Shown here piece after piece: positions 33,630 to 42,816 of a DNA stretch of 64,000 bases. The stretch's first letter is position 1; each line of letters opens with the position of its first letter. A model generated the notes under the pieces. It was not told where the DNA came from. It saw only the letters and a list, made by a program, of their open reading frames with translations, and ran no database searches. The translations under genes were made by a program, and so were the position numbers. Source of the stretch: Streptomyces leeuwenhoekii (GTDB lineage: Bacteria > Actinomycetota > Actinomycetes > Streptomycetales > Streptomycetaceae); the NCBI RefSeq assembly GCF_001013905.1, contig NZ_LN831790.1, forward strand, positions 3,672,001 through 3,736,000, given 5' to 3'.

Positions 33630-33739
33630 TCGGAGTATGTGACGGACCTTACGCGGTCCTTACGCCGCCCTTCACATCCGCGGTCGCTGCGGCCGTTGCG
33701 CCATTGCGCTCGCCACCGAGGGCGCCGAGGGCGCGATCC

Positions 33740-34039
33740 TCAGGAGGTCTGGCCCTGTGCGCGCGCCGTGTCGTCGGCCAGGTCCTCCTGGCTGCGGTTG
33801 GCGTCCAGGTTCGCCTTCATCCGGTCCACCCGGCGCACCACCTGCTCGGAGGCCCGGTCCCGCTCCTGGCGCAGCACGACGAAGCTGATCGGGGCCGAGA
33901 TCACCAGGGCGAGCAGGATGATCCACATGCCGTTGGAGTCACCGAGGCCGCGGGGGAAGACGCCGGAGTAGACGAGGCCCCAGACGACCACGAGGCAGCC
34001 CGCGAAGATCCCGAGGCGCTTCAGCGTGTAGCGGAGCAT
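33740..34039 (-). CDS. DUF4229 membrane protein
   Basis: 99 residues: two membrane helices (about 9-28 and 38-58) and a charged helical C-terminus (RQERDRASEQVVRRVDRMKANLDAN). The pattern LRYTLKRLGIFAGCLVVVW matches actinobacterial DUF4229 proteins, function unknown. ATG 34039 is followed by its own terminator, so it is probably monocistronic. In actinobacteria this small protein often lies close to menaquinone genes, as mqnE is here at 35430. Confidence 0.8.
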   Translation of the reverse strand: MLRYTLKRLGIFAGCLVVVWGLVYSGVFPRGLGDSNGMWIILLALVISAPISFVVLRQERDRASEQVVRRVDRMKANLDANRSQEDLADDTARAQGQTS

Positions 34040-34140
34040 CTCAATCCACTCTTCCGTTCCGAAGGGTCCGTACGTCCCCAAAGGGGCACCCGGTCCAGTG
34101 AAGCACGCCGGGAGACCGATCATGCGGTGGGGGTGTGCGG

Positions 34141-34665
34141 TCAGGTCAGCGGCAGCAGCATGGTGATGTCGTCGCGGTCGTCGCCCGGGGCGACCCTGAT
34201 CGCGTCGGGGACGCGGCCGACCTCCTTGTAGCCGCAGGAGGCGTAGAACCGCTCCAGACCGAGCCCGCCCCGGCAGGTCAGCCGGATCGCCTCGATCCCG
34301 TCGATGCCGCGGGCCGCCCGCTCGGCGGCGGCCAGCAGGTCCCGGCCGTACCCCTTGCCCTGGTGGCGGGGGTGGACCATCACCGTGTAGAGCCACAGCC
34401 AGTGGGTCATCAGCCGGTGCGTGTTGAAGGTGAGGAACGCGGTGGCGGCCACCTCGCCCGCCTCGTCGTGCCCGACGAGCAGCCGGGTCCGCCCCTCCGC
34501 CATGGCCACCATGTGCTTGACCAGCTCCGGACGGATGTCCTCGCGCGTCACCGGCGGCACGAAACCGACGGAGCCGCCCGCGTTGGAGACGTCGGTCCAC
34601 AGCTCCAGGACGCCTTCGCGCAGGGCGGGCGTGATGGCCGGATCGAAAGTGAAAGTAAGGGACAC
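34141..34665 (-). CDS. GNAT family N-acetyltransferase
   Basis: 174 residues. Acetyl-CoA loop VMVHPRHQGKGYGRDLLAAAE at about 94-114, followed by LERFYASCGYKEVGR, the usual beta6-beta7 end. GTG start at 34665. Substrate not predictable. Stands between DUF4229 and udgX on the same strand. Confidence 0.85.
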   Translation of the reverse strand: MSLTFTFDPAITPALREGVLELWTDVSNAGGSVGFVPPVTREDIRPELVKHMVAMAEGRTRLLVGHDEAGEVAATAFLTFNTHRLMTHWLWLYTVMVHPRHQGKGYGRDLLAAAERAARGIDGIEAIRLTCRGGLGLERFYASCGYKEVGRVPDAIRVAPGDDRDDITMLLPLT

Positions 34666-34744
34666 GTGGCCATCGTAGCCATTACCCCCGGCGGCTCGGC
34701 GCCCCGCGTCGGCCCTCCGGCCCCGGGACGCGCACCACCACCCG

Positions 34745-35398
34745 TCAGCCGAGAGCCCGGGCGGCCACCCGCAGATCCGACACGAGTCCCTGGTAGGCGC
34801 CCTCCCGGTCCTCCGCCCGCAGCACCGCCGAGGGGTGCGCGGTCGGCACCAGCCGCTCCGGACGGCCGTGGATCTCCTCCTCCAGGACCGTGCCGCGCAC
34901 CTCGGTGACCCGGAACGACGACCCGAGCAGCGCCTTCCCGGCGGTGGCGCCGAGCACCACGATCAGCTCGGGCTCCACCAGCGCCAGCTCGGCGGCGAGC
35001 CACGGCCCGCACGCCGTCGTCTCCCGCAGGGTCGGCGCCTTGTGGATCCGGCGCTTGCGGGGCTCGGCCCGGGTGAACTTGAAGTGCTTGACGGCGTTGG
35101 TGACATACGCCTCGCCCGGGTCGATGCCCGCCTCGGCCAGGGCGCGGTCCAGCAGCTTGCCCGCGGGCCCGACGAACGGCCGGCCCTGCCGGTCCTCCTG
35201 GTCGCCGGGCTGCTCGCCCACCAGCATCACCCGCGCGCCGGTGTCCCCGGCGCCGAAGACGGTCTGCGTGGCGTCCCGGTGCAGCGGGCAGCCCCGGCAC
35301 CCGGCGGCGGCCTCGCGCAGCGCGGCGAGGCCGGCGCCGTCCGGGACGAAGGGCGCGGCGTTGTAGGCGTCCTCGGGCGCGGAGGTACGGGGGCTCAT
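34745..35398 (-). CDS. udgX: Uracil-DNA glycosylase of the UdgX type
   Basis: 217 residues, Fe-S uracil-DNA glycosylase superfamily. Motif A GEQPGDQED (61-69), the UdgX-specific loop KRRIHK (115-120) with His119, and motif B VPTAHPSAVLR near the C-terminus. Fe-S cysteines visible: Cys34, Cys37, Cys130. In M. smegmatis UdgX the loop histidine forms a covalent bond with the abasic sugar after uracil removal, sequestering the site. The loop distinguishes it from ordinary family 4 UDG. Ends 31 nt from mqnE's end side; likely separate unit. Confidence 0.9.
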   Translation of the reverse strand: MSPRTSAPEDAYNAAPFVPDGAGLAALREAAAGCRGCPLHRDATQTVFGAGDTGARVMLVGEQPGDQEDRQGRPFVGPAGKLLDRALAEAGIDPGEAYVTNAVKHFKFTRAEPRKRRIHKAPTLRETTACGPWLAAELALVEPELIVVLGATAGKALLGSSFRVTEVRGTVLEEEIHGRPERLVPTAHPSAVLRAEDREGAYQGLVSDLRVAARALG

Positions 35399-35429
35399 CC
35401 CCGCCGGGTACCCCGCGCCCGCCCGGGCC

Positions 35430-36593
35430 TCACACCCGCATCGGCTGGGGGGAGTCGCGGCGGGCCGGGTCCGGACCGTCGTACTCCCGGATGATCTCGT
35501 ACCGCGTGTTGCGCTCCACCGGCCGGAAACCGGCGTCGCGGATCAGGTCCAGCAGGTCCTCGCGGGTGAGCTTGTTCGGCGTGCCGTAGTTGTCGGCGTC
35601 GTGCGTGATCTTGTACTCGACGACCGAGCCGTCCATGTCGTCGGCGCCGTGCTGGAGGGCGAGCTGGGCGGTCTGGACGCCGTGCATGACCCAGAAGACC
35701 TTGACGTGCGGCACGTTGTCGAACAGCAGCCGCGAGACCGCGAAGGTCTTCAGCGCCTCGGCGCCGGTCGCCATCTGCGTCCGGGCCTGGAGGCGGTTGC
35801 GGATCTTGCCGTCCTTCATGTCGACGAAGTCGTGCTGGTAGCGCAGCGGGATGAAGACCTGGAAGCCGCCGGTCTCGTCCTGGAGCTCGCGCAGCCTGAG
35901 CACGTGGTCGACGCGGTGGCGGGGCTCCTCGATGTGCCCGTACAGCATGGTGCACGGGGTCTTCAGACCCTTCTCGTGCGCCAGGCGGTGGATGCGGGAC
36001 CAGTCCTCCCAGTGGGTGCGGTGGTCCACGATGTGCTGCCGGACCTCCCAGTCGAAGATCTCCGCGCCGCCGCCGGTCAGGGACTCCAGACCGGCGTCGA
36101 TCAGCTCGTCGAGGATCTCGCTCGCGCTCAGCCCGGAGATCGTCTCGAAGTGGTGGATCTCGGTGGCGGTGAACGCCTTCAGGGACACGTCCGGCAGGGC
36201 GGCCTTCAGCTCCCGCAGCGAGCGCGGGTAGTAGCGCCACGGCAGGTTCGGGTGCAGGCCGTTGACGATGTGCAGCTCGGTGAGGTTCTCCGACTCCATC
36301 GCCTTGGCCAGCTTCACGGCCTCCTCGATGCGCATCGTGTACGCGTCCTTCTCCCCCGGCTTGCGCTGGAAGGAGCAGTAGGCGCAGGAGGCCGTGCAGA
36401 CGTTGGTCATGTTGAGGTGGCGGTTGACGTTGAAGTGGACGACGTCGCCGTTCTTCCGCGTCCGCACCTCGTGCGCGAGGCCGCCGAGCCAGGCCAGGTC
36501 GTCCGACTCGTACAGCGCGATGCCGTCCTCGCGGGTCAGCCGCTCACCGGAGCGGACCTTCTCCTCCAGCTCGCGCTTGAGCCCGACGTCCAT
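35430..36593 (-). CDS. mqnE: Aminodeoxyfutalosine synthase
   Basis: Radical-SAM enzyme that joins 3-enolpyruvylbenzoate to an adenosyl moiety, second step of the futalosine pathway; 387 residues. Cluster motif Cys66-x3-Cys70-x2-Cys73 (CTASCAYC). Other landmarks: NGLHPNLPWRYY, SLTGGGAEIFDWEVRQ, IPLRYQHDF. ATG 36593 has agagg upstream. Paralogue of mqnC; the NGLHP/AEIFD segments assign it to MqnE. Clustered with ubiX, a ubiA-type prenyltransferase and a ubiD-type decarboxylase. Confidence 0.95.
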   Translation of the reverse strand: MDVGLKRELEEKVRSGERLTREDGIALYESDDLAWLGGLAHEVRTRKNGDVVHFNVNRHLNMTNVCTASCAYCSFQRKPGEKDAYTMRIEEAVKLAKAMESENLTELHIVNGLHPNLPWRYYPRSLRELKAALPDVSLKAFTATEIHHFETISGLSASEILDELIDAGLESLTGGGAEIFDWEVRQHIVDHRTHWEDWSRIHRLAHEKGLKTPCTMLYGHIEEPRHRVDHVLRLRELQDETGGFQVFIPLRYQHDFVDMKDGKIRNRLQARTQMATGAEALKTFAVSRLLFDNVPHVKVFWVMHGVQTAQLALQHGADDMDGSVVEYKITHDADNYGTPNKLTREDLLDLIRDAGFRPVERNTRYEIIREYDGPDPARRDSPQPMRV

Positions 36594-36696
36594 GCCGATA
36601 CCTCTTTCCTGTGACAGTCCGTGACAGACTCGGACCACCGTACTCCCCCGCCCCGCGGGCGGGGGGACCCGCACGACGGCGCCCGGCGCCGCCCCC

Positions 36697-37152
36697 TCAC
36701 ACCTCTTCCGGCAGCTCCCCCACCCGGTTCTCCCACTTGGTCGAGAGCACGATGGTGGTGCGGGTGCGGGAGACACCCCGGGTGCCGCTGAGCCGGCGGA
36801 TGATCTTCTCCAGTCCGTCCACGTCGGTCGCGCGCACCTTGAGCATGTAGGAGTCGTCGCCCGCGATGAACCAGCAGTCCTCGATCTCCGACAGGTCCTT
36901 CAGCCGGCGCGCCACGTCCTCGTGGTCGGCGGCGTCGGAGAGCGAGATGCCGATCAGGGCGGTGACGCCGAGACCGAGCGAGGCGGAGTCCACGGTGGCC
37001 CGGTAGCCGGTGATGACCCCGGCCGCCTCCAGCCGGTTGATGCGGTCGGTGACACTGGGTCCCGACAGGCCGACGAGGCGCCCCAGCTCCGCGTAGGAGG
37101 CCCGGCCGTTCTCCCTCAGGGCCTGGATGAGCTGCCTGTCCACCGCGTCCAT
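36697..37152 (-). CDS. Lrp/AsnC family regulator
   Basis: 151 residues: winged HTH (AVDRQLIQALRENGRASYAELGRLVGLSGPSVTDRINRL) and a RAM effector-binding domain (VTALIGISLSDAADHEDV, CWFIAGDDSYMLKVRA). Sits upstream of mqnE on the same strand (103-bp gap), within the menaquinone group. Effector is probably an amino acid; whether it controls menaquinone genes is unknown. Confidence 0.9.
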   Translation of the reverse strand: MDAVDRQLIQALRENGRASYAELGRLVGLSGPSVTDRINRLEAAGVITGYRATVDSASLGLGVTALIGISLSDAADHEDVARRLKDLSEIEDCWFIAGDDSYMLKVRATDVDGLEKIIRRLSGTRGVSRTRTTIVLSTKWENRVGELPEEV

Positions 37153-37284
37153 GCGATCGAAGCCTTCCGCTGAAGAGGTCTGTCTGAGACCTGAGGAGTT
37201 CCTGAAACGTGTGGGGAGATGGTGCTCTGTGGGGGGGTCGCTCTTCGGGGCCGGGTCCGGCGGGAGGGGTCCGGTGAGGGGCGC

Positions 37285-37986
37285 TCAGTCGGCCGTGGGT
37301 GCCCCGCCCCCGGTCGCCGTGCGCGACCCGCCGCCGAGGTCGCCCTTCCAGCGCCGGTAGAGCCGGTGCTCGACGCCCGCCGCGTCGAGGACCCGCCCGG
37401 CGACGAAGTCGACCAGGTCCTGGATGTGCGTCGCCCCCGCGTAGAAGGCCGGGGAGGCGGGCACCACGGCCGCGCCCGCGTCGTCCAGCGTCACCAGGTG
37501 GCGCAGGGTCCGGCCGTCCAGCGGGGTCTCCCGGACGGCGACGACCAGCGTGCGCTTCTCCTTCAGGGTCACGCTCGCCGCCCGCTGGAGCAGGTCCTTC
37601 GACAGCCCGAGGGCGACCCCGGCCACGCACGCCGTCGAGGCGGGGACGATGATCATGCCCTGGGCGGGGTACGACCCCGAGGACGGCCCGGCGGCCAGGT
37701 CGCCCGCGCTCCAGTGCCGAACCCCGGCGAGGTCCACGTCGAAGGCGTCCGGTGTGCCGTCGGCCCCGCGGGACAGCCACCGCCGCAGGTCGTCGCGCCA
37801 GTGGGCGTCCCGGTAGGAGATGCCGGTCTCGTCGAGCAGGGTGAGCCGCGAGGCCCGGCTGACGACGAGATCGACGCTCTCGCCGGCGGCGAGCAGGGCA
37901 CGCAGCACCGCCGCGGCGTAGGGGGTGCCGGATGCTCCGGAGACCCCCACGATCCAAGGCGTGCGCTGCGATTCCCCTGCGTTCAC
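37285..37986 (-). CDS. ubiX: Flavin prenyltransferase UbiX
   Basis: Makes prenylated FMN, the cofactor of UbiD-type decarboxylases; 233 residues, slightly longer than usual because of a Gly/Thr-rich tail. Landmarks: GVSGASGTPYAAAVLRAL (FMN phosphate site), MIIVPAST, and LVVAVRETPLDGRTLRHL. GTG start at 37986. Its product activates the decarboxylase at 39013-40470, which explains the linkage. Confidence 0.93.
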   Translation of the reverse strand: MNAGESQRTPWIVGVSGASGTPYAAAVLRALLAAGESVDLVVSRASRLTLLDETGISYRDAHWRDDLRRWLSRGADGTPDAFDVDLAGVRHWSAGDLAAGPSSGSYPAQGMIIVPASTACVAGVALGLSKDLLQRAASVTLKEKRTLVVAVRETPLDGRTLRHLVTLDDAGAAVVPASPAFYAGATHIQDLVDFVAGRVLDAAGVEHRLYRRWKGDLGGGSRTATGGGAPTAD

Positions 37987-38113
37987 GTCTTGAGCGTACC
38001 GGTGGGAGGCGCGGTCCTCAGGACCGGTCCGCCTCCTTCGGGGCCCGGGGCGGGGCCGGGGCGGCGGCCGGTGACACGGGCCGACCTGCGCACGCGCGGG
38101 GTCCGCCGCCGGA

Positions 38114-39016
38114 TCAGACGGTCAGACCGCGCACCAGCAGGTCCAGCAGCGCGCACACGAACAGGGCGATGCCGATGAATCCGTTGACGGAGAAGAACGC
38201 CCGGTTCAGGCGGGACAGGTCGTGCGGGCGGACGATGGAATGCTCGTAGACGAAGGCACCGGCGACGATCAGCAGGCCCAGCCAGAAGAAGGCGCCGGCG
38301 CCGGTGGCGAGGGCGTACCAGACGAACAGGCCGGTGGTGACGGTGTGGCAGGCGCGGGCGCCCCAGATCGCGGCCGGGATGCCGAAGCGGGCCGGGACCG
38401 ACTTCACGCCGATCTCCCGGTCGGTCTCGACGTCCTGGCAGGCGTAGATCAGGTCGAAGCCGCCGATCCAGACACCGACCGCCAGACCGAGGATCACCGC
38501 GTCCCAGGACCACTCGCCGGTGACGGCGAGCCAGCCGCCGATGGGGCCCATGGCCTGGGCGAGGCCGAGGATGGCCTGCGGGAAGTTGGTGAACCGCTTG
38601 CCGTAGGGGTAGACCACCATCGGGATCACCGCGACGGGGGCGAGGGCGAGGCAGAGCGGGTTGAGCAGGGCCGCCGCACCCAGGAAGACGGCCAGCGCGA
38701 TCAGCGCGCCCGTCCAGGCGTGCCTGACCGACATCGCGCCGGTGACCAGCTCGCGGTGGGCGGTGCGCGGATTGCGGGCGTCTATCTCGCGGTCGATGAT
38801 CCGGTTGACGGCCATGGCGAAGGTGCGCAGGCCCACCATGCAGACGGTGACCAGCAGCAGCCTGACCCAGTGGATGTTCCCGTCCCACCGGTGCATCGCG
38901 GTGAGGGTGGCGATGTAGGCGAAGGGCAGCGCGAAGACCGAGTGCTCGATCATGACCAGGCGCAGGAACGCCTTGGTGCGACCCGGCTGCGGGATCGCCG
39001 CGGAAGCCGAACTCAC
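38114..39016 (-). CDS. mqnP: UbiA-family prenyltransferase, MqnP-like
   Basis: 300 residues, about eight membrane helices. Both Asp-rich motifs are present: [12 protein letters not shown] and [13 protein letters not shown]. In futalosine-pathway actinobacteria this UbiA homologue is proposed to prenylate 1,4-dihydroxy-6-naphthoate. GTG 39016 overlaps the decarboxylase stop (GTGA). The order decarboxylase-prenyltransferase-ubiX is an operon-like block. Confidence 0.9.
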   Translation of the reverse strand: MSSASAAIPQPGRTKAFLRLVMIEHSVFALPFAYIATLTAMHRWDGNIHWVRLLLVTVCMVGLRTFAMAVNRIIDREIDARNPRTAHRELVTGAMSVRHAWTGALIALAVFLGAAALLNPLCLALAPVAVIPMVVYPYGKRFTNFPQAILGLAQAMGPIGGWLAVTGEWSWDAVILGLAVGVWIGGFDLIYACQDVETDREIGVKSVPARFGIPAAIWGARACHTVTTGLFVWYALATGAGAFFWLGLLIVAGAFVYEHSIVRPHDLSRLNRAFFSVNGFIGIALFVCALLDLLVRGLTV

Positions 39017-40470
39017 AGGCCGTACTCCTTCCAGCGGCGGCTGACCTTGGCCGCCGTCTCGGGGTCGGACTCCACCATGTCGGGCCAGCCGCCGTCGCGC
39101 GTGTAACCCTCCTCGGGCCACTTCCTGGTGGCGTCGATGCCCGCCTTGCCGCCCCAGAACTGCTGGTAGGAGGCGTGGTCGAGGTGGTCGACGGGGCCTT
39201 CGACGACGGTCAGGTCGCGGGCGTAGTCCGTGTTGCCGAGCGCGCGCCAGGCGACTTCGTGCAGGTCGTGCACGTCGCAGTCACTGTCCACGACGACGAT
39301 CAGCTTGGTCAGGGACATCATGTGGGCGCCCCAGATGGCGTGCATGACCTTCTGGGCGTGCTTGGGGTACTTCTTGTCGATCGAGACGATCGCGCAGTTG
39401 TGGAAGCCGCCCGCCTCGGGCAGGTGGTAGTCCACGATGTCCGGCACGATGATCTTCAGCAGGGGGAGGAAGAAGCGCTCGGTCGCGCGGCCGAGCGGGC
39501 CGTCCTCCGTCGGCGGGCGGCCGACGACGATCGACTGGAGCAGCGGGCGCCTGCGCATGGTGACGCAGTCGATGGTGAGCGCCGGGAAGGGCTCCTGCGG
39601 GGTGTAGAAGCCGGTGTGGTCGCCGAACGGCCCCTCGGGCAGCATCTCGCCGGGCTCCAGCCAGCCCTCCAGCACGACCTCCGCCTGCGCCGGGACCTGG
39701 AGCGGGACCGTCTTGCAGTCGACCATCTCGATCCGCTTGCCCGCGACGAACCCGGCGAACAGGTACTCGTCGATGTCGCCGGGGAGCGGGGCGGTGGAGG
39801 CGTAGGTCACGGCGGGCGGGCAGCCGAAGGCGATGGCGACCGGCAGGCGCTCGCCGCGCCGGGCCGCCACCTGGTAGTGGTTGCGGCTGTCCTTGTGGAT
39901 CTGCCAGTGCATGCCGATGGTGCGCTTGTCGTGGCGCTGGAGGCGGTAGAGCCCGAGGTTGCGGATGCCCGTCTCCGGGTCCTTGGTGTGGGTCAGGCCC
40001 AGGTTGAAGAAGGAGCCGCCGTCCTTGGGCCAGGTGAACAGGGCGGGCAGCTTCTCCAGGTCGACGTCGTCGCCGCGCAGCACGACCTCCTGCACGGGGG
40101 CGTCCCCGGGCTTGACCTTCTTCGGCGGTACGTGCGTCATCGCGCCGAGCTTGCCGAACGCCTCGCGCACGCCGACGAACCCGTGCGGCAGCTCGGGCTT
40201 CAGCAGCCCGCCGATCTTGTCGGAGATGTCGCCGTACGACTTCAGGCCGAGCGCCTTCAGCAGCCGCCGGTCGGTGCCGAAGACGTTCATCGCCAGCGGC
40301 ATCGACGAACCCTTCACGTTCTCGAAGAGCAGCGCCGGGCCGCCGGCCTTGTTCACCCGGTCGACGATCTCCCCGACCTCCAGATACGGGTCGACCTCGG
40401 CCTTGATGCGCTTGAGGTCGCCCTCGCGCTCCAGAGCCCTGAGCAGGGAGCGAAGATCGTCGTAAGCCAT
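39013..40470 (-). CDS. Menaquinone biosynthesis decarboxylase (UbiD family)
   Basis: 485 residues, prenyl-FMN-dependent decarboxylase. Landmarks: [12 protein letters not shown], the central [13 protein letters not shown] and [13 protein letters not shown] (metal/prenyl-FMN region), [12 protein letters not shown], and [12 protein letters not shown] near the end. ATG 40470. It removes the carboxyl group from the prenylated dihydroxynaphthoate in the late futalosine pathway and needs the UbiX product encoded nearby. First gene of the block with mqnP and ubiX. Confidence 0.93.
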   Translation of the reverse strand: MAYDDLRSLLRALEREGDLKRIKAEVDPYLEVGEIVDRVNKAGGPALLFENVKGSSMPLAMNVFGTDRRLLKALGLKSYGDISDKIGGLLKPELPHGFVGVREAFGKLGAMTHVPPKKVKPGDAPVQEVVLRGDDVDLEKLPALFTWPKDGGSFFNLGLTHTKDPETGIRNLGLYRLQRHDKRTIGMHWQIHKDSRNHYQVAARRGERLPVAIAFGCPPAVTYASTAPLPGDIDEYLFAGFVAGKRIEMVDCKTVPLQVPAQAEVVLEGWLEPGEMLPEGPFGDHTGFYTPQEPFPALTIDCVTMRRRPLLQSIVVGRPPTEDGPLGRATERFFLPLLKIIVPDIVDYHLPEAGGFHNCAIVSIDKKYPKHAQKVMHAIWGAHMMSLTKLIVVVDSDCDVHDLHEVAWRALGNTDYARDLTVVEGPVDHLDHASYQQFWGGKAGIDATRKWPEEGYTRDGGWPDMVESDPETAAKVSRRWKEYGL

Positions 40471-40557
40471 GGGGTCCAGTATCCCCGAGCGGTTACCCTG
40501 GCCCTGTACCCGGGGGGCCGCGCCCCGGGCCCCGACGACCTTCGCTGGAGAGGCCCC

Positions 40558-40917
40558 ATGCTCCGGGTGCTGATGTTCCTCGTGCCGCTGGCGTTGAGCG
40601 TCTACGCGTTCATCGACTGCATCAGCACGAAGGACGAGGACGTCCGTCACATGCCCAAGCCGCTGTGGGCGATCCTCGTGCTGCTGTTCCCGCTGGTGGG
40701 CTCGGTCTCCTGGATCATCGCCGGCAAGCGGCGCAGCCCGGCCGCCGAGGGCTGGTCCGGGGTGCGGTCCGGCGCCGGCCGGTCGCGCCAGTGGGTCGCG
40801 CCCGACGACAACCCCGAGTTTCTGAAGTCCCTCGGCGAGGAGAAGGCCGGGGACGGGGGCACGGACCGGGACCCGGACGAGGACGGGGACCCGGGCGAGG
40901 GTCCCAGGAGCGGCTGA
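40558..40917 (+). CDS. PLDc_N-type small membrane protein
   Basis: 119 residues: two membrane helices (about 3-20 and 38-55) with [39 protein letters not shown] between them in one continuous family motif region, typical of the phospholipase D N-terminal (PLDc_N/cardiolipin synthase N) fold without the catalytic part. An acidic Gly/Asp/Glu tail follows. ATG 40558 has ggagag upstream. Divergent from the decarboxylase; commonly found in this place in streptomycetes. Function unknown. Confidence 0.82.
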   Translation: MLRVLMFLVPLALSVYAFIDCISTKDEDVRHMPKPLWAILVLLFPLVGSVSWIIAGKRRSPAAEGWSGVRSGAGRSRQWVAPDDNPEFLKSLGEEKAGDGGTDRDPDEDGDPGEGPRSG

Positions 40918-40997
40918 CCCCGAGACCGCGGAATCGGCGTCCCGAGGGGCGGCGCAGGCGCACACGGCGTCTGCGCCGCCCCTCGGCCGTCAGCGGG

Positions 40998-42632
40998 TCA
41001 CGGGGCCGGGAAGGCCGCGGGGACGGGGGCGGTGGGGGCGCCGGCGGTGTTCCACAGGTCGCACTTGTGGTCCCGCGGGAACGTGGTGCCCGAGGTGATG
41101 CCCTCGGGGGCGAGGGTCTGGACCTGGGGGAAGAGGGGCCAGCGCGGCGCGTCGGCGGCGTACGGGAGGCCGGTCTTCGCGAAGTTGGTCCAGTAGCCCA
41201 GCATCCGGTCCGCCAGGGCGTTCTGGGCGGGGGTGCCGCTGACGCCGCCGAAGACGTACCGGATCTCCGAGCCGTGCGGGGCGCCGAGCGGGAAGCCGAC
41301 CGGCAGGTTCAGGTAGTCCATGGCGTGCCGGTCGGCGAACTCGTACTGGTACGACCGGGTGTGCGCGGCCATCAGGCCCGCCGTGCGGGACTGCGGGCAC
41401 GCGAACTGGGAGTCGGTGAGGACCGCGCCCAGGGCCTCGGCGGGGGTGCCGTGGTCCGTCAGCGGATAGCGGGCGAGGACCGCGTCGGCCCGGTCGCCGT
41501 ACAGGGCGCGGACGGCCACCGGGTAGCCGGCGGCGGTCAGTTGCCGGCCGGCCAGGTCGTAGGCGGTCGCCACCGACAGCCGGCCCTCGTCGGCGGTGGT
41601 GCCCTGGAGCACGGGGACCCGGTGGAACCGCCCGCTCTCCAGCGCCTCGTTCACCTGGAGCGGCAGGACCCTGCCGTCGACGTTGGGGACCCAGCGGGCG
41701 GTGGGGCTCAGCGAGGCGCTGAGCAGCTCGCCGGCCGGCTTGGCGCGCAGGCAGGCCACGTCCGCGCAGCCCAGGCCGGCCGCCCAGGCGGAGCCGTTGC
41801 GCTGCTGGGAGTCCTGGGTGGGCAGGGTGAACCCGCAGCCGGACTGGGCGACGGCCCGGTCGAACAGGCCGAGCGCGCGGGGCGAGACCAGGTGCTGGCA
41901 GACGCTGCCGCCGCCCGCCGACTCGCCGAAGACCGTCACATTGCCGGGGTCGCCGCCGAACGCGGCGATGTTGTCCCGCACCCAGCGCAGGGCGGCCTGC
42001 TGGTCGAGCAGGCCGTAGTTGCCGGAGATGCCCTGGGCGGACTCGGCGGCCAGACCGGGGTGGGCGAAGTAACCGAAGGCGCCGAGGCGGTAGTTGAGGT
42101 GGACGGTGACCACGTCGCCCCGCGCGGCCAGCTTGCCGCCGTCGTAGAACGACCCGGAGCCGATGGTGAAGCCGCCGCCGTGGATCCACACCATGACCGG
42201 GCGCTTGAGCACCGAGCGCTGCGCGGGGGTGTGGACGTTGAGGTAGAGGCAGTCCTCACTGGGCGTGCCGGGTCCGGCCAGGTCCCCCCACGGGGTGGAG
42301 GAGGGGCCCTGCATGCAGGGGTTGCCCGGCGCGGTGGCGTCCCGGACGCCCGTCCAGCTCGCGGGCGGGGACGGCGGCTTCCACCGCCGGTCGCCGGTGG
42401 GGGGCGCGGCGTAGGGGATGCCGAGGTAGGCGTGCGCGGTCTCCCCCGCCTTCCCCTGCACCTGCCCGTACCGGGTGGTGACGATCGGCCCCTCGGCCGC
42501 CGCGGCGGGGACGGCGGACAGGCCGACGGCCGACAGCAGCAGGGCGCCCGACAGGACCCCCGCCCGTCGCGTCCATGACAATAGCGAGCGTTTCGGGACC
42601 CTGGCCGGGCGTCCCGCGAGCGGACCGGACAT
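40998..42632 (-). CDS. Secreted type B carboxylesterase
   Basis: 544 residues, alpha/beta hydrolase. Sec signal peptide (core 24-42, cut near AAAA-EG). Oxyanion loop HGGG 151-154, nucleophile Ser238 in FGESAGGGS, acid in the TADEGRL region, and His in PHGSEIRYVFGG. It cleaves carboxylic esters outside the cell; natural substrate unknown. ATG 42632 has ggagg 5 nt upstream. Divergent from the double-MerR regulator across 184 bp, so likely controlled by it (inference). Confidence 0.92.
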   Translation of the reverse strand: MSGPLAGRPARVPKRSLLSWTRRAGVLSGALLLSAVGLSAVPAAAAEGPIVTTRYGQVQGKAGETAHAYLGIPYAAPPTGDRRWKPPSPPASWTGVRDATAPGNPCMQGPSSTPWGDLAGPGTPSEDCLYLNVHTPAQRSVLKRPVMVWIHGGGFTIGSGSFYDGGKLAARGDVVTVHLNYRLGAFGYFAHPGLAAESAQGISGNYGLLDQQAALRWVRDNIAAFGGDPGNVTVFGESAGGGSVCQHLVSPRALGLFDRAVAQSGCGFTLPTQDSQQRNGSAWAAGLGCADVACLRAKPAGELLSASLSPTARWVPNVDGRVLPLQVNEALESGRFHRVPVLQGTTADEGRLSVATAYDLAGRQLTAAGYPVAVRALYGDRADAVLARYPLTDHGTPAEALGAVLTDSQFACPQSRTAGLMAAHTRSYQYEFADRHAMDYLNLPVGFPLGAPHGSEIRYVFGGVSGTPAQNALADRMLGYWTNFAKTGLPYAADAPRWPLFPQVQTLAPEGITSGTTFPRDHKCDLWNTAGAPTAPVPAAFPAP

Positions 42633-42772
42633 CGGCACCTCCGTACGGAAGGGTGGGGGGCAATGGTCACCGCAGTGTCGGCGTCCCCCCGGCCGCCCGG
42701 CATCGCGTAAACCACCAGCCTTCCGCCGCGGACCGTGCCGCGACCCGATCCCTTCCAGCCGATGCCCATGCC

Positions 42773-42810
42773 GATGCCGATATCCGAGACCGATGCCGAT
42801 ATCCGAGACC
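42773..42810. repeat. Two 19-bp direct repeats before the MerR-type gene
   Basis: GATGCCGATATCCGAGACC at 42773-42791 and again at 42792-42810, followed by GATGACATGACG, which starts a third unit at the initiation codon (42817). A regulator with two DNA-binding domains is encoded immediately after, so a repeated operator is plausible. Confidence 0.7.
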
Positions 42811-42816
42811 GATGAC

